DNA of 64,000 nucleotides from assembly GCF_965638725.1 (NCBI RefSeq), contig NC_134950.1, forward strand, positions 80,960,657 through 81,024,656. The letters run 5' to 3'. Under the pieces are notes generated by a model, which was not told the origin of the DNA, ran no database searches, and saw only the letters and a program-made list of their open reading frames with translations. The position numbers were made by a program, and so were the translations under genes. Each line of letters begins with the position of its first letter. The first letter of the stretch is position 1. Shown piece by piece: positions 48,565-62,391 of this stretch. The DNA is from Aptenodytes patagonicus (Eukaryota; Chordata; Aves; Sphenisciformes; Spheniscidae).

Positions 48565-51500
48565 TTTACAGCACAAAATATACAGAAAAATCTCATTAAT
48601 AATGATACTCATAAAACACTGCTATTCAAGAAAGCTTACTAAAATCTACCCCTTTTCTCTGGTGTCATGATCGCTATTCTCACTTCCCTCTGGCTTCTCT
48701 GGTTGATGGCACCAGGCTTCTTCAGGCAAGAAAGAGCATCACAGCCAGCTGTCAGCATCCCAGGTGTTTCATCAGGGTTAGGGCAATGCTGGTGAGTGGG
48801 AACACCTTCCCTGGGGTGCCTGTGGGGCTATCTTCATAAGTTTTCCTATCACAGCCTGCCTCCTTCTCCCTGCTTCCCAGGCAAAGTCTGGGAGCCACAC
48901 ACTGCCCTCCCCCAGCCCCGTTACCCCGGAGGGGCTGTTTGTCCCGCAGTGACTACGTAGGGGTGCCAGCCCCCTGCCCCGGGTGCTCCCAGAGTGAAGC
49001 CAACACAGGGAGGCCACAGGCACGTGGCCACCAGGCAATTGCTGCCGTGGCTAAAACCAGCTCCCACTGAGGCAGGGCCGGACATGTCCTGAGAGCCTGC
49101 GCTGCCAGATCTCCACCAAGCCTCTGGCCTTGTGCTAGTGATGGCGAAAACCATATTTACTGGCCTACATGATAATGACTACAGGAGTTCATAAGTATGG
49201 CCTAGCCTTTCAAATCATATTAGATGTGAGAAAGTGTTAAATATCAGTACAACCAAGACATGTAATACTGGATGCATATGAACATTTTAAAGGGTGAAGA
49301 ATACATGTTAGGTCTCCCATTTTCAGATTTTTCATGGACCTTCAAGTTTGCATAAACTTGGAAAAGACTGCAAGAAATTATTAGAACCATCTTCCCAAGC
49401 TGTCGGCAAAGTCAGCCGTACCTAGTCTTGGTACCTGCTTTTCTTGGCAGATGTGTATCTGTTCCTAAAAAATCCAGCGGAGGGGGCATCACAGCTTTCA
49501 GGGATTGCTACCTATATTATTGCAGGTTTTTTGTGCTCCTTCACCTAAATAGCCCTTGTAACAACATAAACCAACCTCTTCTTTTCCTGATTGCAATGGA
49601 GAGCAGTTAATTTTCTCTTATTTTCCAGCTACCTGTAATGCTTATGTAGACAGTAATCGTACTTACTTTTTTTTTTTTGGATGAAAAAATCCTAATTCTT
49701 TCATCATTTCCTCATAGGTCACATTTTCTACACGTCCAATAGTTCTTGTTCCTCTCTTCTTGATTCCCTCCTGGTTTCATCCCACCTACAAACTCCATTA
49801 TCATCTTTATCTGAAGGATCTCGGATACTGCTTCATTCCAGACCTCTCTTCCCTTACCGAAAACATTACCTTCACTGGGTGAGATCAAGGCATGTCTTGC
49901 TGGCATGCCCTTGGGAGTGCCTGGCCGCCATCTCAAGTTCAGTATAGCTAAAACAGAGCGCTCGGTCTTACCTTCGAGCCGTCTCTTCTCTGCATTTTCT
50001 CCAGATTCTCAAAGGTCTCTTTCCATCCTGCCAGTCTCAAACACCCGTAACCTGGATGCCAGGTTTAATTTAGACTCTTTGCTATGCCCACAGAACCATC
50101 TCTGAAACTTGGCCTTTTTCATCCACTCATGCTGTTAGAATTCTCGTTAAGGTCACAGTTATTTTACAGCTCACTTACTGTAACATCTTGGCCCTGACAA
50201 AGGCATTTTTGTCTCAGGCATATCTATTTATACACTGCTGCCAAGACTGTCTTCAAAACCCACCAGTTCGATTAGCTCATGCAGCTCTTTGCATTTTTGA
50301 CAGTTCCCCTCACAATAAACAAAAAATTCATTTTTTTAAGACATTGACAGCTATTCTCATTCTATGAATCATTTTTCATTTATTATCCAGGGATGAGGTT
50401 CAAGCTTTAATTAGTCCACATATTGCCCATCTGCTTATTTGTTCAAAAATGCTACCTCTCAAGCCTACATGGAGCTCCCCATAAACATACATAACTTTAG
50501 GCTTTTCTCTTCCATGCCCCCTTCATGCTCACCTCTTCGCTGTAGTGCCTAAAAATCCCCCCCAAAAAACAACTGATAATGATTAATCTGCTAGCGTGTG
50601 GAAGACAAGCACATTTGATTGACATTGTCCCGTAATCTCCTTCTACATGCTGGTTTGTCTTCAGTTTTTTACCCTTTGTAATGGATGGACAATATGCTCT
50701 CTTATGTGTAGTGAGCACCGGATCTGGGCTTGGGGGTCCTAAGAACGATAATGATAACAAAATTAATACTTATATTGTATCATATGGAAGCTGAACTGAT
50801 CCAGCCCAGCAAATAAATTCCTCAGCTAGGATCTTGCACAAACGTTGTAGTTTAGAAAGTTTAGAAAAGCACAAACGTCTGCCAACATTGCAACATATTT
50901 GTTCTCATTAGAGTTGCAGAGGCAGTAGTCCTGCTAAAACTAGTATAATTATATATAAATGATCTTGGCAGACTTCATAAAATATGTCAGAAGGACAGAA
51001 CCAGATGTTTCCTGGACTGCATATCCTCAGTAGGTTTTATACCATCACTTTGCAAATAAAAGTGAAGGCGTTTTTAGTGAAGTCAGTTTCTCTCTTCTTC
51101 CTGGAAAGACCACCTGTTTTCTCATATTGTACAGAGACTAGTACATAAGTTACCAATTAAGTTTTCAATCACTCGGGCCTTCTAGGCAATTCTCCTAGTC
51201 TGACTTTGCCCATTTTCTATGTTAAAAATGCCGGGCTTTGTTTGTATTGAATCCTACATATTTCCTTAATCCTTGAATTGAGGGTTAGTATTTTAACTCA
51301 TTTGTGGTTTCAGTCCTGTCTTCAAAACTTAAGAGCCTAAGCCTACTTACACAACTTTTATTCCAGCTTTTACCTGCGAGTATGATGTGTCTTGCACAAG
51401 AAGTGATTAAACAAGTCTGTGCTACTGAATAGGAGCCTACTTACATTTGCACAGTTTTTTTATCTCGATACTCCCAGTTCTCCATGCATAAGCTTTCTTT

Positions 51501-54492
51501 TGCAAGAACTGCAGTAGCCTGCATCTAGTGGGCATGTATTGCAGGTTCAGGCTTTTATTTAAAATGCATCCTACCCATGTATCTTACCCATTAACTCTGC
51601 CATGAAATCCATTTTTTCTGTTCACAGTCTCATATAACTTCCGCTACCTATGCTTTTTTATTATTCCTCAGACTGTTATACTTACTTCTACACACATACA
51701 GATCCCTTTACAGTTGTTCATATAGTGACATAACCCTGAAACCCATTTCTCCAAGGTTAGGATTTCCTAGAAGCAAACACATATCCTTTACTGATAAAAG
51801 TAAATGTACATTAGGTATTCTGCATCTCAAAGAGGAATACTAGCTATTAGGAAAAAAGACAGTAAAAATAAGCTGTTGAGGAGTTAGGAACCATGGATAT
51901 TCCAGCAAGTAGCATCACTTAAACACATACACATCTCCAGAAACTTTACTGTTAGGGCATTAAGGAATAATCTACTCATGAGGGAGGTACAAGCCCTACT
52001 TATTATACACCCTGGGACTGTTTCTTCTTGATGCCCATATCCTGATTAAGTGGTCAGTGTCATGGCCTGATTCACACTGCATTTGATTGGGCTTTCTCAA
52101 GCAATGAAGGCTCAGGGTTATATCTATTTCATCTCAAGTTACATAGAAAATATTCCTCTCTTGTTTATAGAGGCTGAGATTAATTGCAAGGAATCTATTA
52201 AATACAACTGCCTCAGACAAGTAGAATCTATTAGGATCAACATAGTTGAATTCCTTCTGCTTTTTCTTATACTCTGGGTAGGGAATCAGAGGAAACTCAT
52301 GCATGAGACCTCATTCCTGATATCTGCAAGCATTCTGAGATCAGAGTCTTTCTGCAGAAGCAAAAAACAAGAAAAAAAATCTGAGGTCTTTTTGATAGTG
52401 AATAGGTCTTTAACTGGACTTATTCACTGTTGAAACATTGATCCAAGGATAGATCATGAAAGAGCGCATTTGAGACTGGTGAGAGATTGTCTCTTGAAAA
52501 AAAAAATTATAAATAGTTGCTAGCCATTGGTTGGGAAAATAATGAATGGGTTCTTCCATACTTGTTCACATAATGACTTAGAGATGTATTGTCTGGGAAC
52601 ACCTGGTCAATGGAAATCTTTAAAGGAAGAAGGAATGTCTTCCCGGGTACCCTGATTTCCTTGCCTTCCACAATGTTTATGTATCATCTCCATCTGGGTT
52701 CATATAACAGGATCATCCCATGGTCCCAGTGAGCAACCTTTTATATAAATCAGCAACAGAGGTTTTGTGAGAAAGATGCATCTTTATGAACATCCTCAGT
52801 TTAAGCCAAGATAGAAGACATACGTAGCTGGCTGTCATTCCACAGCCTGATATACCAACCTCTGCCAGCTCTGTAATGGAGGAAGGGTGATGTCTGGCTT
52901 CAGGCATTGCATAAGTGCAAGCTGACATGTGGCATAACAGTCTGAAACAGTCTGAAATCTGTGGCTGACAGATTTATCTTGAGGTTACAGATGACTGTCC
53001 AGATGGACTGGAAATCTCTCCTCTGGAAGGTATGCAATTGCTATTTGCAGTCCATTTGAGCTCCAGCGAGTGACAACTTGCTTCAGTTTCTCATCCGATT
53101 CAGCTGTTTGTAACAAAGCTGAAGTTCAAGGACTGTAGTGTTGTCCTGAAAGCTATGGCTTTGAGTAAGTAATTGAGCAGACATAACTGCATTAACTCCA
53201 TATGCACACCTAGTTGATGAACGCTTCCTGTAAACACCCTTAGCACTGGGGAAAGTCTGAATATTACTTTGCTGTGAATCAGAGATATTTTGTGGGAAAG
53301 AAAGAGCTCAGAGTATGGAAGCATGCATCTTGAAGGAACCTTAAAAGTGTCCTTAAGATTTAAAAAAAGAGAGAGAAAGAAAGGAAAGTAATGTTACCAA
53401 CTTGAGTCTGAGGCAGTCCAGTTTTCTCAAGTCAAACACAGAAAAAATACTTTTATTTTTATTTTGGAGAAATTAATTGTCAGTAGTAGACTTTTTCCCT
53501 TGATTTCCAAAGATGTTTCCTATCAGTCAGATATCCAATAAAGCAAGGCTATATTTTTTTTCACGTTATTCATGAAAGACATCCATGGAAAGGATGAGAA
53601 AAGCAAAGAATCTGTAACTGATGAGAATACCCAAAAGGGATGACTTCTAGGGTCTGACTAATGATTATTCTAGCCCAAACCTAAAACAAAAGGTAAAGAT
53701 GATATCCAAAGACAGGATTTGGGAAGAATTGTCACTTTTCTTCGGCATATCAACTTTGGACTATCTTGGTTATGTCACAAATTGGTTGCATTTGTAAATG
53801 ATGGTAGCTTTTTAAAAGGAAAATTATTTTCTTAAAGCATAACTGGTTGGTTATCACTGCATATATGTATATGTACTCTGTAGCTGTCTGACCCTGGTAT
53901 TTGAAGGGTTTCCACCAAAAGACCAGGATATATTTGAGCAGATATTCTTCCTAGGACTTTGTATGACATATGTTCAGTTGCTTAAGAGATATGTACCTTC
54001 AAAGGCACCGAGTTCTCCTCTCTTCAGAATTTTTCATGAACCCTTCATCATTACAATCATTATAGCAAATTATATGGAAAAATAAGTAATTGTAAGGACC
54101 AAGCTTCCAGTGTTACTCATGGAAATTTAGATATCTTTCAGAAAATTTAGCCTTTTATTATTTAGCTTGACACTGGAATCTGTTCACAAAGGCAGATGCT
54201 TTGTTCTGTCAGTAAGCAGTATTTACATAATAATGTTAGTTTGCTAGGCACAGTTGGACTGAAATAGAGGAGTACTTCCTTTACTTATTTTAGTCTGGCT
54301 TTTGGAGTTCTTTATCCCTGGGAACAGCTGTCATAAGAGAAAGCTGTTTAGCTTTCTTAGCATCTGGAATGACAGTAGCTCGTGTCATTTTTAAATGACT
54401 GCAAGATGTCTTCTTTAATAAACATCACTAACTCCAGGACCTAAATGGATTGATAATTGATGGCCCTTTTCCTCTGATCATTGATTTTTCAG

Positions 54493-54626
54493 TCTTCGGG
54501 GTAGTACCAACCATAGATGGCACCTCTTGCAAAGCTCTGAGATCAACTGGGAGCAATGTAAGAGCAGAACAGTGTGTACTGATGTCCTGATGATAACGAT
54601 GATGGGTTCTTGGGAGAAGCTGCAGG
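54493..54626 (+). other. Candidate internal exon, plus strand (unidentified)
   Basis: The best exon-like segment in the window. A long pyrimidine-rich tract (cccttttcctctg...tgatttttcag) ends at 54,492. The next 134 bases are open in one frame, and a near-perfect donor CTGCAGG|GTAAGTCC follows. The frame includes HRWHLLQSSEINWEQCK and later VLMITMMGSWEKLQ, then meets a stop 12 bases into the putative intron. I recognise no protein family. It may be a coding exon, a lncRNA exon or chance. It lies 21 kb from the plus-strand promoter in the island, with no other gene recognised between. Confidence 0.3.
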
Positions 54627-55106
54627 GTAAGTCCTCGTGATTCAAGATTTGTGTCTTCTTTCTTTATTGGGTGTTCATTGTCTCTGTCTCTAAAAACTTA
54701 TCTGAGAGTTCTTGAAACTGAGGCCACAGGAGTATTAGGCCATTTTAATTAGCAGTACCCTGCAGATAAAGTGGGAAGGAAATTTGCTTCTGCACCTTAA
54801 TAAACTCAACAGTAAATTTACTTTGGATAGTACTGAAGAGGAGATAATTTGCACCAACAATAAATTAACTACATAATAAATTAGAATGATGATTGTAGTT
54901 TAGGATGATGATGTATAGCATGTTTCAGTGTTGCCACTGCTATATATGGGGATAAAGAAATTATATTAAATGTAGGGACTAGAGTACCCTTAAAAGCTGA
55001 GCTGGCTGGGGAACAAGCTTCACAGGTGTTCCTACCAAAATGGTATTTTGAGCTCTGTTCTCAATGAGGAAATATAGGCAAACAGGATCTTCCTTTTTTT
55101 TCCCCC

Positions 55107-55129
55107 TTTTTTTTTTTTTTTTTTTTTTT
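55107..55129 (+). repeat. 23-base poly(T) run
   Basis: Preceded by eight T and five C, making a 36-base pyrimidine tract (55,094-55,129). No retroposon body recognised on either side. Confidence 0.9.
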
Positions 55130-55981
55130 ACCCTTCTATACTTTCTTTACTTTAGTGCAGGAAGTTCAGCACTAAGAACCAAGCCGGTCCAGTGCCTTGC
55201 TATTATCTGCCTTGAGCACTACACCCTTGCTGGAAGCAAGAGATAGATCACAGAAGTCAGAGATAGAAAGGCTTCGAGTTCTTACTTCTTGCTTTCAGAG
55301 AGCAATCTCATTTTGTTGTGAGTGCCCGTATTTCATTCTCCTGGAAGAGGATGACTGACAGGTGGAGCAGCTGAGTGTTTTTTGTTAAAACAATGCAGAC
55401 AGAAACTCTGCACCTCTGGGAGGAGGATGAGTCTCTCATGTTTTGAATCCAAATTTTGAAATCACTGATATGCAAAATAAACTGAGAAATATTTTCTAAA
55501 GAATTTTTAAAAATTCAGAAAGAAAATTGGCAGATTTTACAAGGAATTAATGCCTACTGGCTTGAGAAGGACAGGTTAGAGAATGAACTACAGATTAGCA
55601 GACATTCAGAGGCAGTATGAGGGAGTTATCTAACTGCCGTCACTCTCTCTTTTATGTCCTCATTGGATGAAGGGCTGAAATAACTTATAATACTGATCAT
55701 ACACTTGGGCCAAACAACAGTACTGTTCAAAGCGTGGTATACAGGGGCCCTTGTGTAGCTAGAGTGGTTTCCGTACAGATGAGCATTTATAGAAGAACCA
55801 CAGATTCTGAGTCATAAAAACAAAGGTCAAAAAAGGTCCTTCTGCAAACTTAATAGCATCTGTTCAGAGAGCAGGAGGTTTAAAGCTTAGATACTTTTTC
55901 TGTATCACTGAGTTCGGCACTGACAGCTCAGTCACTGAGCCAATTTTTCTTCTGATATTGACTTGGGGAGTACAGATTGCT

Positions 55982-56036
55982 GGGGTTTGGTTTGGTTTTT
56001 GGTTTTTGGTTTGCTTTGGGTTTGTTTTTTTTTTAA
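55982..56036 (+). repeat. GGTTT-type low-complexity tract
   Basis: G/T-only units of the form GGGTTT, GGTTTT and GGTTTTT over about 50 bases, interrupted by one C. It is reminiscent of degenerate telomere-like DNA but not (TTAGGG)n. Confidence 0.75.
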
Positions 56037-59000
56037 TCTGGACAAATACCTGTTGTTCCAAATGTAAAAGTTTAAGTGCCTACACTAAATAGATGTAAGA
56101 GTTAGACTTGCTTGTCATTTTTACGGAATTATATAGAAAGATTGTAAAGACAGTCTGATTTCTGGCATGTGCGTCCTACAGGACATTCAGTAGGTAAGAT
56201 AAAAGAGAACTGAATTATCCTTCTGATGAACTCAGATTTCAGTAGTTATTTTGAAAGGTAAGCATAATACACAAATGATCTGGTGCAGTATAGCAGCGCA
56301 CAGAAAGCACTTTCTAGTGATTACACATACACCCACCTACCACACATTTGAAAATACATGGAAAGAACTATTAAACACAATCATAAGCTAGACGGTGTAA
56401 GAAGCAGGGTCTGAGAAAGGAGTAATGTATAGGCAAAGATGAGCCTGTGACACAAGGATGATCTAGTGCAAGCCCAATCTTAGCAGACAGACATCCTCTT
56501 CCAATTAGCGGTGCCTGTAGAAGAGGGTCTTCTCTCCCAGCCTCTTGTCACCATCACCTAAAACATTATGGCCACTCCTCTGCTAGTGGTGTAGGTTGCA
56601 CACATCATGTAAAACTAGCCAGGTTACCTTGGGCAATTTTAGCTATTTACACCAGATTTACACCAGATTAGGAAAAGGAAGGTGGTGTGATTATTACAAG
56701 ACCATGATATACCTGAAAAATGTGTTTAACTTCCTCATACCTAGTCCTCCAGCTAAAAACTGATGCTTGGCATGGCCGGAGCACAAACTCCAAATTCTTT
56801 GGCCCACCCCACAGTTTCCCATTTGCCTGTCTGTGGATGAGGTTTGGGTATCAGATACTCCTGTGCTACCCTATTTTGTGTGCAAGCTAGAAGACCAATA
56901 TCTCTAACAAAGCTACATATGAGTGAGTGGAGGGGGTTGCTCCCAGGGGAGCAACATTTCTTATTTTTATGTAAATAAAATAATAAGTATACTATTTAGT
57001 TATGGCCAAGCTTCTCTGAAATGTATTCAGTGATCCAGAACATATCTCCAAGTACTTGGACCACCTCCATCTCTCTTACTTGCCAAAACAAGCAATAGCA
57101 ACAATCTATACAGACAATAGAGGAATTTCAAACCTCAGTTCATACTGTATGATTGCCTTATACCAGAGAAGGAATTTTTCATAAGCTTGCAAAATTTGCA
57201 AGGTTTATGTTTTGTTGATGTAAATATCGCACAATAGACTCACAAGTGAGGACATTTAACTGTTGAGTTATGCTTCTTTGATTCAAGATCATAGGACTGT
57301 TTTATTTTGCTGTAAATTTATTGCCTATTTCATCCCTACCCAAACAATGGAACAGGCTGCATGCCTTTCCTTTACCAAGGGAAAATACATTTATTCCTTC
57401 ATGCAAATATTTGTGTCTTTTTACCTGTTCATGTACAATGGAATCAGGTTTCATAAATTCATTTAACATGAATCTCCCCTCTTAACCAAGCTTACACAAG
57501 CGTAGCACATGACTAGCAACTGACTCCCAACAACAGGCACTGCTACATGTGTACTAGATGGAGGTCAGTATCAGAGACTGAAATGCTCAAATGGTGGTCC
57601 ACATCTGGTTGGCACCTTTCAGTAACTGGTCTCAGGTGTCATTTCTGGTGCAGCACTGATGGGAGTTTGCCTGTGTCTGCAGCTGCAGCCAGACAGCATG
57701 CAGCACGGCTTACCAGCATGTTGCTGACGCTCGATCAGATACAGATTCTTTCTGTTGTGTAGATGAGACCTTAGACAAAGAGAAGTTCCCAAAGAGTTTC
57801 AGTGCGTTTCATTGGCATCTCACTCCAGGGGAGCAAGTTCCTCTGAGGTAAGTCCTTCTCTTTATAGGAGTTCATACAGTCCAGACAGGTGTTAATAGCC
57901 AAATTCCAGAGGGATCATCACTTCCCCTTCCCTTTCTGTGCTGCCTTAGCAAGGCTGGAGAAGGGATTTGCCACTGTGCTGGGATAATGAGCCGTCTGTC
58001 TCAATCCTGTTGCAACTCTTCCCTGACGCTGATCTTGCCACAGCTGCTGCATGACTCTCATACTTTTTAACAGGACAGATCACATATTAATCTAGAGCTC
58101 AAACAGAAGGACCCCTTCCCAACTGGTGTTCAAAAGAAACATTTAATGTCCCTTCACTACAAAGTACAATATCGTGATCCAAGTGGGGAAAGGTGGCATA
58201 AGGAAATGCTTGATGCATGGCATTTACTTCAAACACAAATTGAATTTTTTTTAAAGGCCAAATCCCACTTTATGCACGCGCTATTGATTAAGAACTAGCT
58301 GACAGAGATCTTTAACAGAGGTGTCAGTACAGAATTGTCCTTCACAGAGGGGATTTTCTCTAAAGGTTCTTATTTACATTCAAATCCATTCAGCTTCTCC
58401 TGGCTAGAAAAGTAGACAAGAAAGTAAGCCATGTACTCATCCAGCATTTCATGCACTATCCAAAGGTGGCATGGGCCACATCATAAAAACCTCTGTAGTA
58501 GGAACTACAGAGGATCTTGCTGAAGTAAAGATCAACACATGCCCTTTTGTTGTTCAAGCATTCTACTGCTGGTACCCTTGACAGCAGCAGATTGTGAAGC
58601 TAGTTCTTGCCAGCCTTTCTGGATGAACAAGCTACTTGTCTGCTTCAAGTAGGCTATCTTTTGCTCTGATGAGATACTTATCTACATATGAAAACAGACA
58701 CTGACCTGTAACGTAAGTAACATGTCTCAGACAACGGAGAGCAAAGGATGTTACGCAGCCAATAATTGTTACGAGAATGCTTTTTGTCAGGTGCATTGAT
58801 TTTACATCATAACATTTCACAGCAGGATGAGACACACTGCCTTCTCATGCACCTGTATAGCTTCTGCACTGATTCTCCTACGAGCTGCCTGTTGCACATC
58901 AAGCAACAAGAAATGCACACAGGATATTTCTGAAGCATTACAGTGCTTGCTACAGTACTCAACACAGCAATTAGCTACAATAATCCTTGAGTAACACATA

Positions 59001-60784
59001 AAAGAGGACTTCAAGCTTCCCGGCAGTAGGTTACATTTCATATCCCATCTCCTGTCTCTGTATCACTTTTATTCATTTCCCAGCAAAATAAAAGAAAGGA
59101 TCAGAAAACATTAATACAAAGGGCAACAAATCCATCATTCCACAGTATGTAGATCAAAAATTAACTTCCCCTTTGCGTTGTTAAAGTCAAAAAAGATAGT
59201 CAGTATGAGATACATTACAATGGGCTACTGAATATGACATCAATGCCAGAGCAAGTAAAGAGAGAGCACTGTTGAGTCTTGAAGGACACAAGTTAGGGGT
59301 TTTTTATGGAATATAGGCCTTCCGAGGTCTCATTTCGTACTTTAAGGAGATAACAATTTGGGGAGTGGAGATAACTGCCAAGCTGTTCATAAATGTAGAA
59401 TTCTGTAAGGCATTTTATTTAGTGCCATGTGACATACTAACAAAAGGGCCAATGCTACACAGTATCATTTTATGCATACTTTATTGGGCAAAAAAGAGCT
59501 AACTGAGAAACATCTAACAAGAGAGAGAGATTTCTAGAAATCTCTGGGAATAGCAGGGAACTTTCCTTCCCTAAAAGAATTGCCGGGAAAGCACTGCAAA
59601 ACTACCTTGCCTCACAGTATTAAACTTTTCATCGAAGATCTGGACTGCTGTAATAAACTCAGATGAAACAAAAATCAGCAAAAAGACAAAAAAATAGATA
59701 TGTTTGTATGGTATAGGGTAGGTAGGTGCATGCATGCTCTGCCATGATTGCTATGATGGTAGGGACATGTGAGGTCCCTTTGCCCATACTTCACCTGATA
59801 AAATGGCATATGAACAGGGTAGTAAGTGTTGACTGGATGATAGCTGGCTTGTAGTGTTGGTTAGGAAAGACATTCACTTCATGTAAGCTGAATGAACACA
59901 AAATGAAGAGTGGTTCATCACACAGAGCAAAATGAATCATGTGCTCACATCTGAATGGACCATTCAAACAAGATGCATTTTCAAACTAAGTCATCTGGCT
60001 AACGAGTGACATCAGATCACTCTTGTGGGAGAGAGCACAAAAAGCTCAGCAATAATTCCCGGCGTCATACTATGCCAAAAGGACAGATAAAGGGGAAAGC
60101 GGTGATCAGTAGTAGCAAGCTGAAATTACTTCTGACTGCGATTTTAGTGAAACTCGTATTCACATAACATAACCAGTGTCAATATTTGTATTTTAAAAAG
60201 GGCTTTGAGAATTGAAGATGATCAAGAGCCACAAAAACAGTTTGTACTTTGGGGGAAAAGGTTCTTAGATGATACAAACTGTCACTTCATCACAGGTGAA
60301 AAATGAAAGGCGACTTGCTCACGGTACAACTATCTTTATTGTGGAAAAATTAGTGAATACTAATAGGCCCCTGAAACTAAAGGGAAAAAAATGTGTACTA
60401 GTGGGCAGAATCTGATATCAGACAAATTCAAAATAGAAATTAGGCACAGCTTTTACCTAATATGTCCTTTTTGGAAAAACATATACTAGTCAAGTGTAAA
60501 TTTCCTCAGACACAGGTTATTCAGATCAATAGAGGCAGAAGATGGTGAAATAGAATGAGTGGCAATATGGGTCCATCTTACAGTATGGGCTCACCAGGGT
60601 GTTGGGATTGCATTGCAAAGAGTCCTCCAACACTTGATTGCAATAAGTCTCATGAAACTGGTGCACATCACACCCCCCTGATTTTCATGCAGAAGGTGAG
60701 CCTAATGAACTGGATTTATTGTGCATGGAAAAGCTTCTGTATCACACACGACACAGACTCACAGCTCTGGGCCTTCTGGATTAT

Positions 60785-60869
60785 TAAGACAGGTGTAATA
60801 GGATATACAGGAGGTCAGCCAGTGTGATCCAATGCTTCCTTCTGTCTTTAAACTCTATGAGTCTATGAT
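60785..60869 (+). mobile_element. CR1-type 3' tail remnant
   Basis: An old CR1 terminus: 'aggaggtcagccagtgtgat', 'ccttctgtctttaaactcta' and the terminal short repeat tctatgagtctatgat. Sequence further left (60,540-60,780) may be more of the same element but could not be aligned by eye. Confidence 0.65.
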
Positions 60870-61480
60870 AGCATAGCCTAAACAATGGCAAATAGTATAT
60901 TTACTAGCATAGTTGAGATCTAGGAACCTATTTAGAGTAGGGTAATCAGAACTCAAATATTTGAAATGCTACTCAGGTTTGCCTTCTTAATAAAACCTTT
61001 TAAGTCAAAACATAATTCACTTGGGGCTACCAGTGATTTGCTGAGTCAGTCAATTTTGTTAGCATGCAGCACTCCAGGGCCTTACCCCCACAAAGTTGCT
61101 AGCTTATGCTGCTTAGTCCTGTCGTGTATATTCTTTGTTCCAGTATTTTTGGACACGCTAGGTTAGGCTGTTAACTTTTCCTGATCCAGATCCTCTTTCT
61201 TGATTTGGGCAAGTAATTAACTTATGTTTTCTTCTGTGCAGAAATATGATTGCCCCGAAGAGAATGGGTGCAAGTGTCAAAGGATGCTAATAATGTTTCC
61301 TGCTCCAGTTAAGCGATGCAAATATTGGTACTGGTGTCATATTCTTCAACATGCATTTTGGTGTCTCATGTAAAAGATTTTCACTGTATATGAAATACAG
61401 AATAAATCACTTTCCCTTAGCACTTTGTGGGAAATGATTTTATGTTCCTCTTGAATACTATGATCAAAGTCACTTACTTA
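60870..61480. other. Non-coding spacer
   Basis: AT-rich with no gene or repeat recognised. Confidence 0.5.
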
Positions 61481-61784
61481 CACTTTGTATTGGGTTTGCG
61501 TGGCAAGGTTTTGGTAGCAGAGGGGCTACAGGGGTGGCTTCTGTGAGAAACTGCTAGAAGGTTCCCCCATGTCCAATAGAGCCAATGCCAGCCAGCTCCA
61601 AGACAGATCTGCCGCTGGCCGAGGCTGAACCCATCAGTGACCGTGGTAGCGCCTCTGGGATAACATATTTAAGAAGGGAGGGGGAAAACTGCGCAACTGC
61701 AGCCAGAGAGAGGAACGAGAATATGTGAGAGAAACAACTCTGCAGACACCAAGGTCAGTGAAGAAGGAGGGGGAGGAGGTGCTC

Positions 61785-62165
61785 CAGGCACTGGAGCAGA
61801 GATTCCCCTGCAGCCCTTGGTGAAGACCATGGTGAGGCAGGCTGTCCCCCTGCAGCCCATGGAGGTCCACGGTGGAGCAGATATCCACCTGCAGCCCATG
61901 GAGGACCCCACGCCAGAGCAGGTGGATGCACCTGAAGGAGGCTGAGACCCCATGGGAAGCCCATGCTGGAGCAGGTTTGCTGGCAGGACTTGTGACCCCG
62001 TGGGGGACCCACGCTGGAGCAGTCTGTTCCTGAAGGACTGCAACCCATGGAAAGGACCCACGCTGGAGCAGTTTGTGAAGAACTGCAGCCCGTGGGAAGG
62101 ATCCACGTTGGAGAGGTTCGTGGAGGACTGTCTCCTGTGGGAGGGACCCCATGCTGGAGCAGGGG
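61785..62165 (+). repeat. Degenerate minisatellite inside the LTR
   Basis: Diverged units of about 45-60 bp, each carrying variants of 'cacgctggagcag' and 'ctgcagcccatgg' or 'cccatggga'. At least six units are visible. Such internal tandem repeats typify this LTR family and may vary in copy number. Confidence 0.8.
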
Positions 62166-62385
62166 AAGAGTGTGAGGAGTCCTCTCCCTGAGGAGGAAGG
62201 AGCAGCAGAGACAATGTGTGATGAACTGACCGCAACCCCAGTCCCCATCCCCCTGCACCGCTCAGGGCAGGAGGAGGTAGAGAAATGGGGAGTGAAGTTG
62301 AACCTGGGAAGAAGGGAGGGGTGGGGGGAAGGTGTTTTAAGATTTAGGTTTTATTTTCTCATTACCCTACTCTGATTTGATTGGT

Positions 62386-62391
62386 AATAAA
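62386..62391 (+). promoter_or_regulatory. LTR polyadenylation signal (AATAAA)
   Basis: AATAAA about 185 bases before the LTR 3' edge, the usual place for the viral poly(A) signal near the R/U5 border. Confidence 0.6.

Larger units (their letters stand above)
46766..54492. other. Non-coding DNA with a GC-rich patch at 48,780-49,140
   Basis: Mostly AT-rich, no gene recognised. The 48,780-49,140 patch is GC-rich and open on the minus strand (86 and 77 codons), but the protein is P/G/S-rich with no domain. A plus-strand frame at 52,083-52,433 (116 codons) has no recognised domain. Simple repeats include an ATA run at 48,547-48,564 and a purine-only run at 53,362-53,388. Exon-like segments at 47,846 and 54,493 are listed separately. 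Confidence 0.45.
54627..60784. other. Non-coding DNA, no gene recognised
   Basis: AT-rich DNA with a 23-T run (55,107-55,129) and a GGTTT-rich tract (55,982-56,036). A donor-like CTCTGAG|GTAAGTCC follows position 57,847, with an acceptor-like ctgtgtctgcag at 57,671-57,682, but the frame between them breaks early. Two adjoining minus-strand frames at 58,632-59,041 looked slightly protein-like but matched nothing I could defend. Confidence 0.45.

Noticed and set aside
52460..53330. Region suspected to be antisense of an old retroelement
   Set aside because: No conserved motif such as a reverse-transcriptase box or terminal repeat could be found by eye.
58632..59041. Possible relic of a Harbinger-type transposase on the minus strand
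   Set aside because: A short segment (RIIVANCCVEYC) vaguely resembles a conserved C-terminal motif of that family, but no catalytic residues, terminal repeats or longer match could be seen.
61634..62248. A possible 204-codon minus-strand gene
   Set aside because: It lies wholly inside an ERV LTR and is the translation of its internal tandem repeat.
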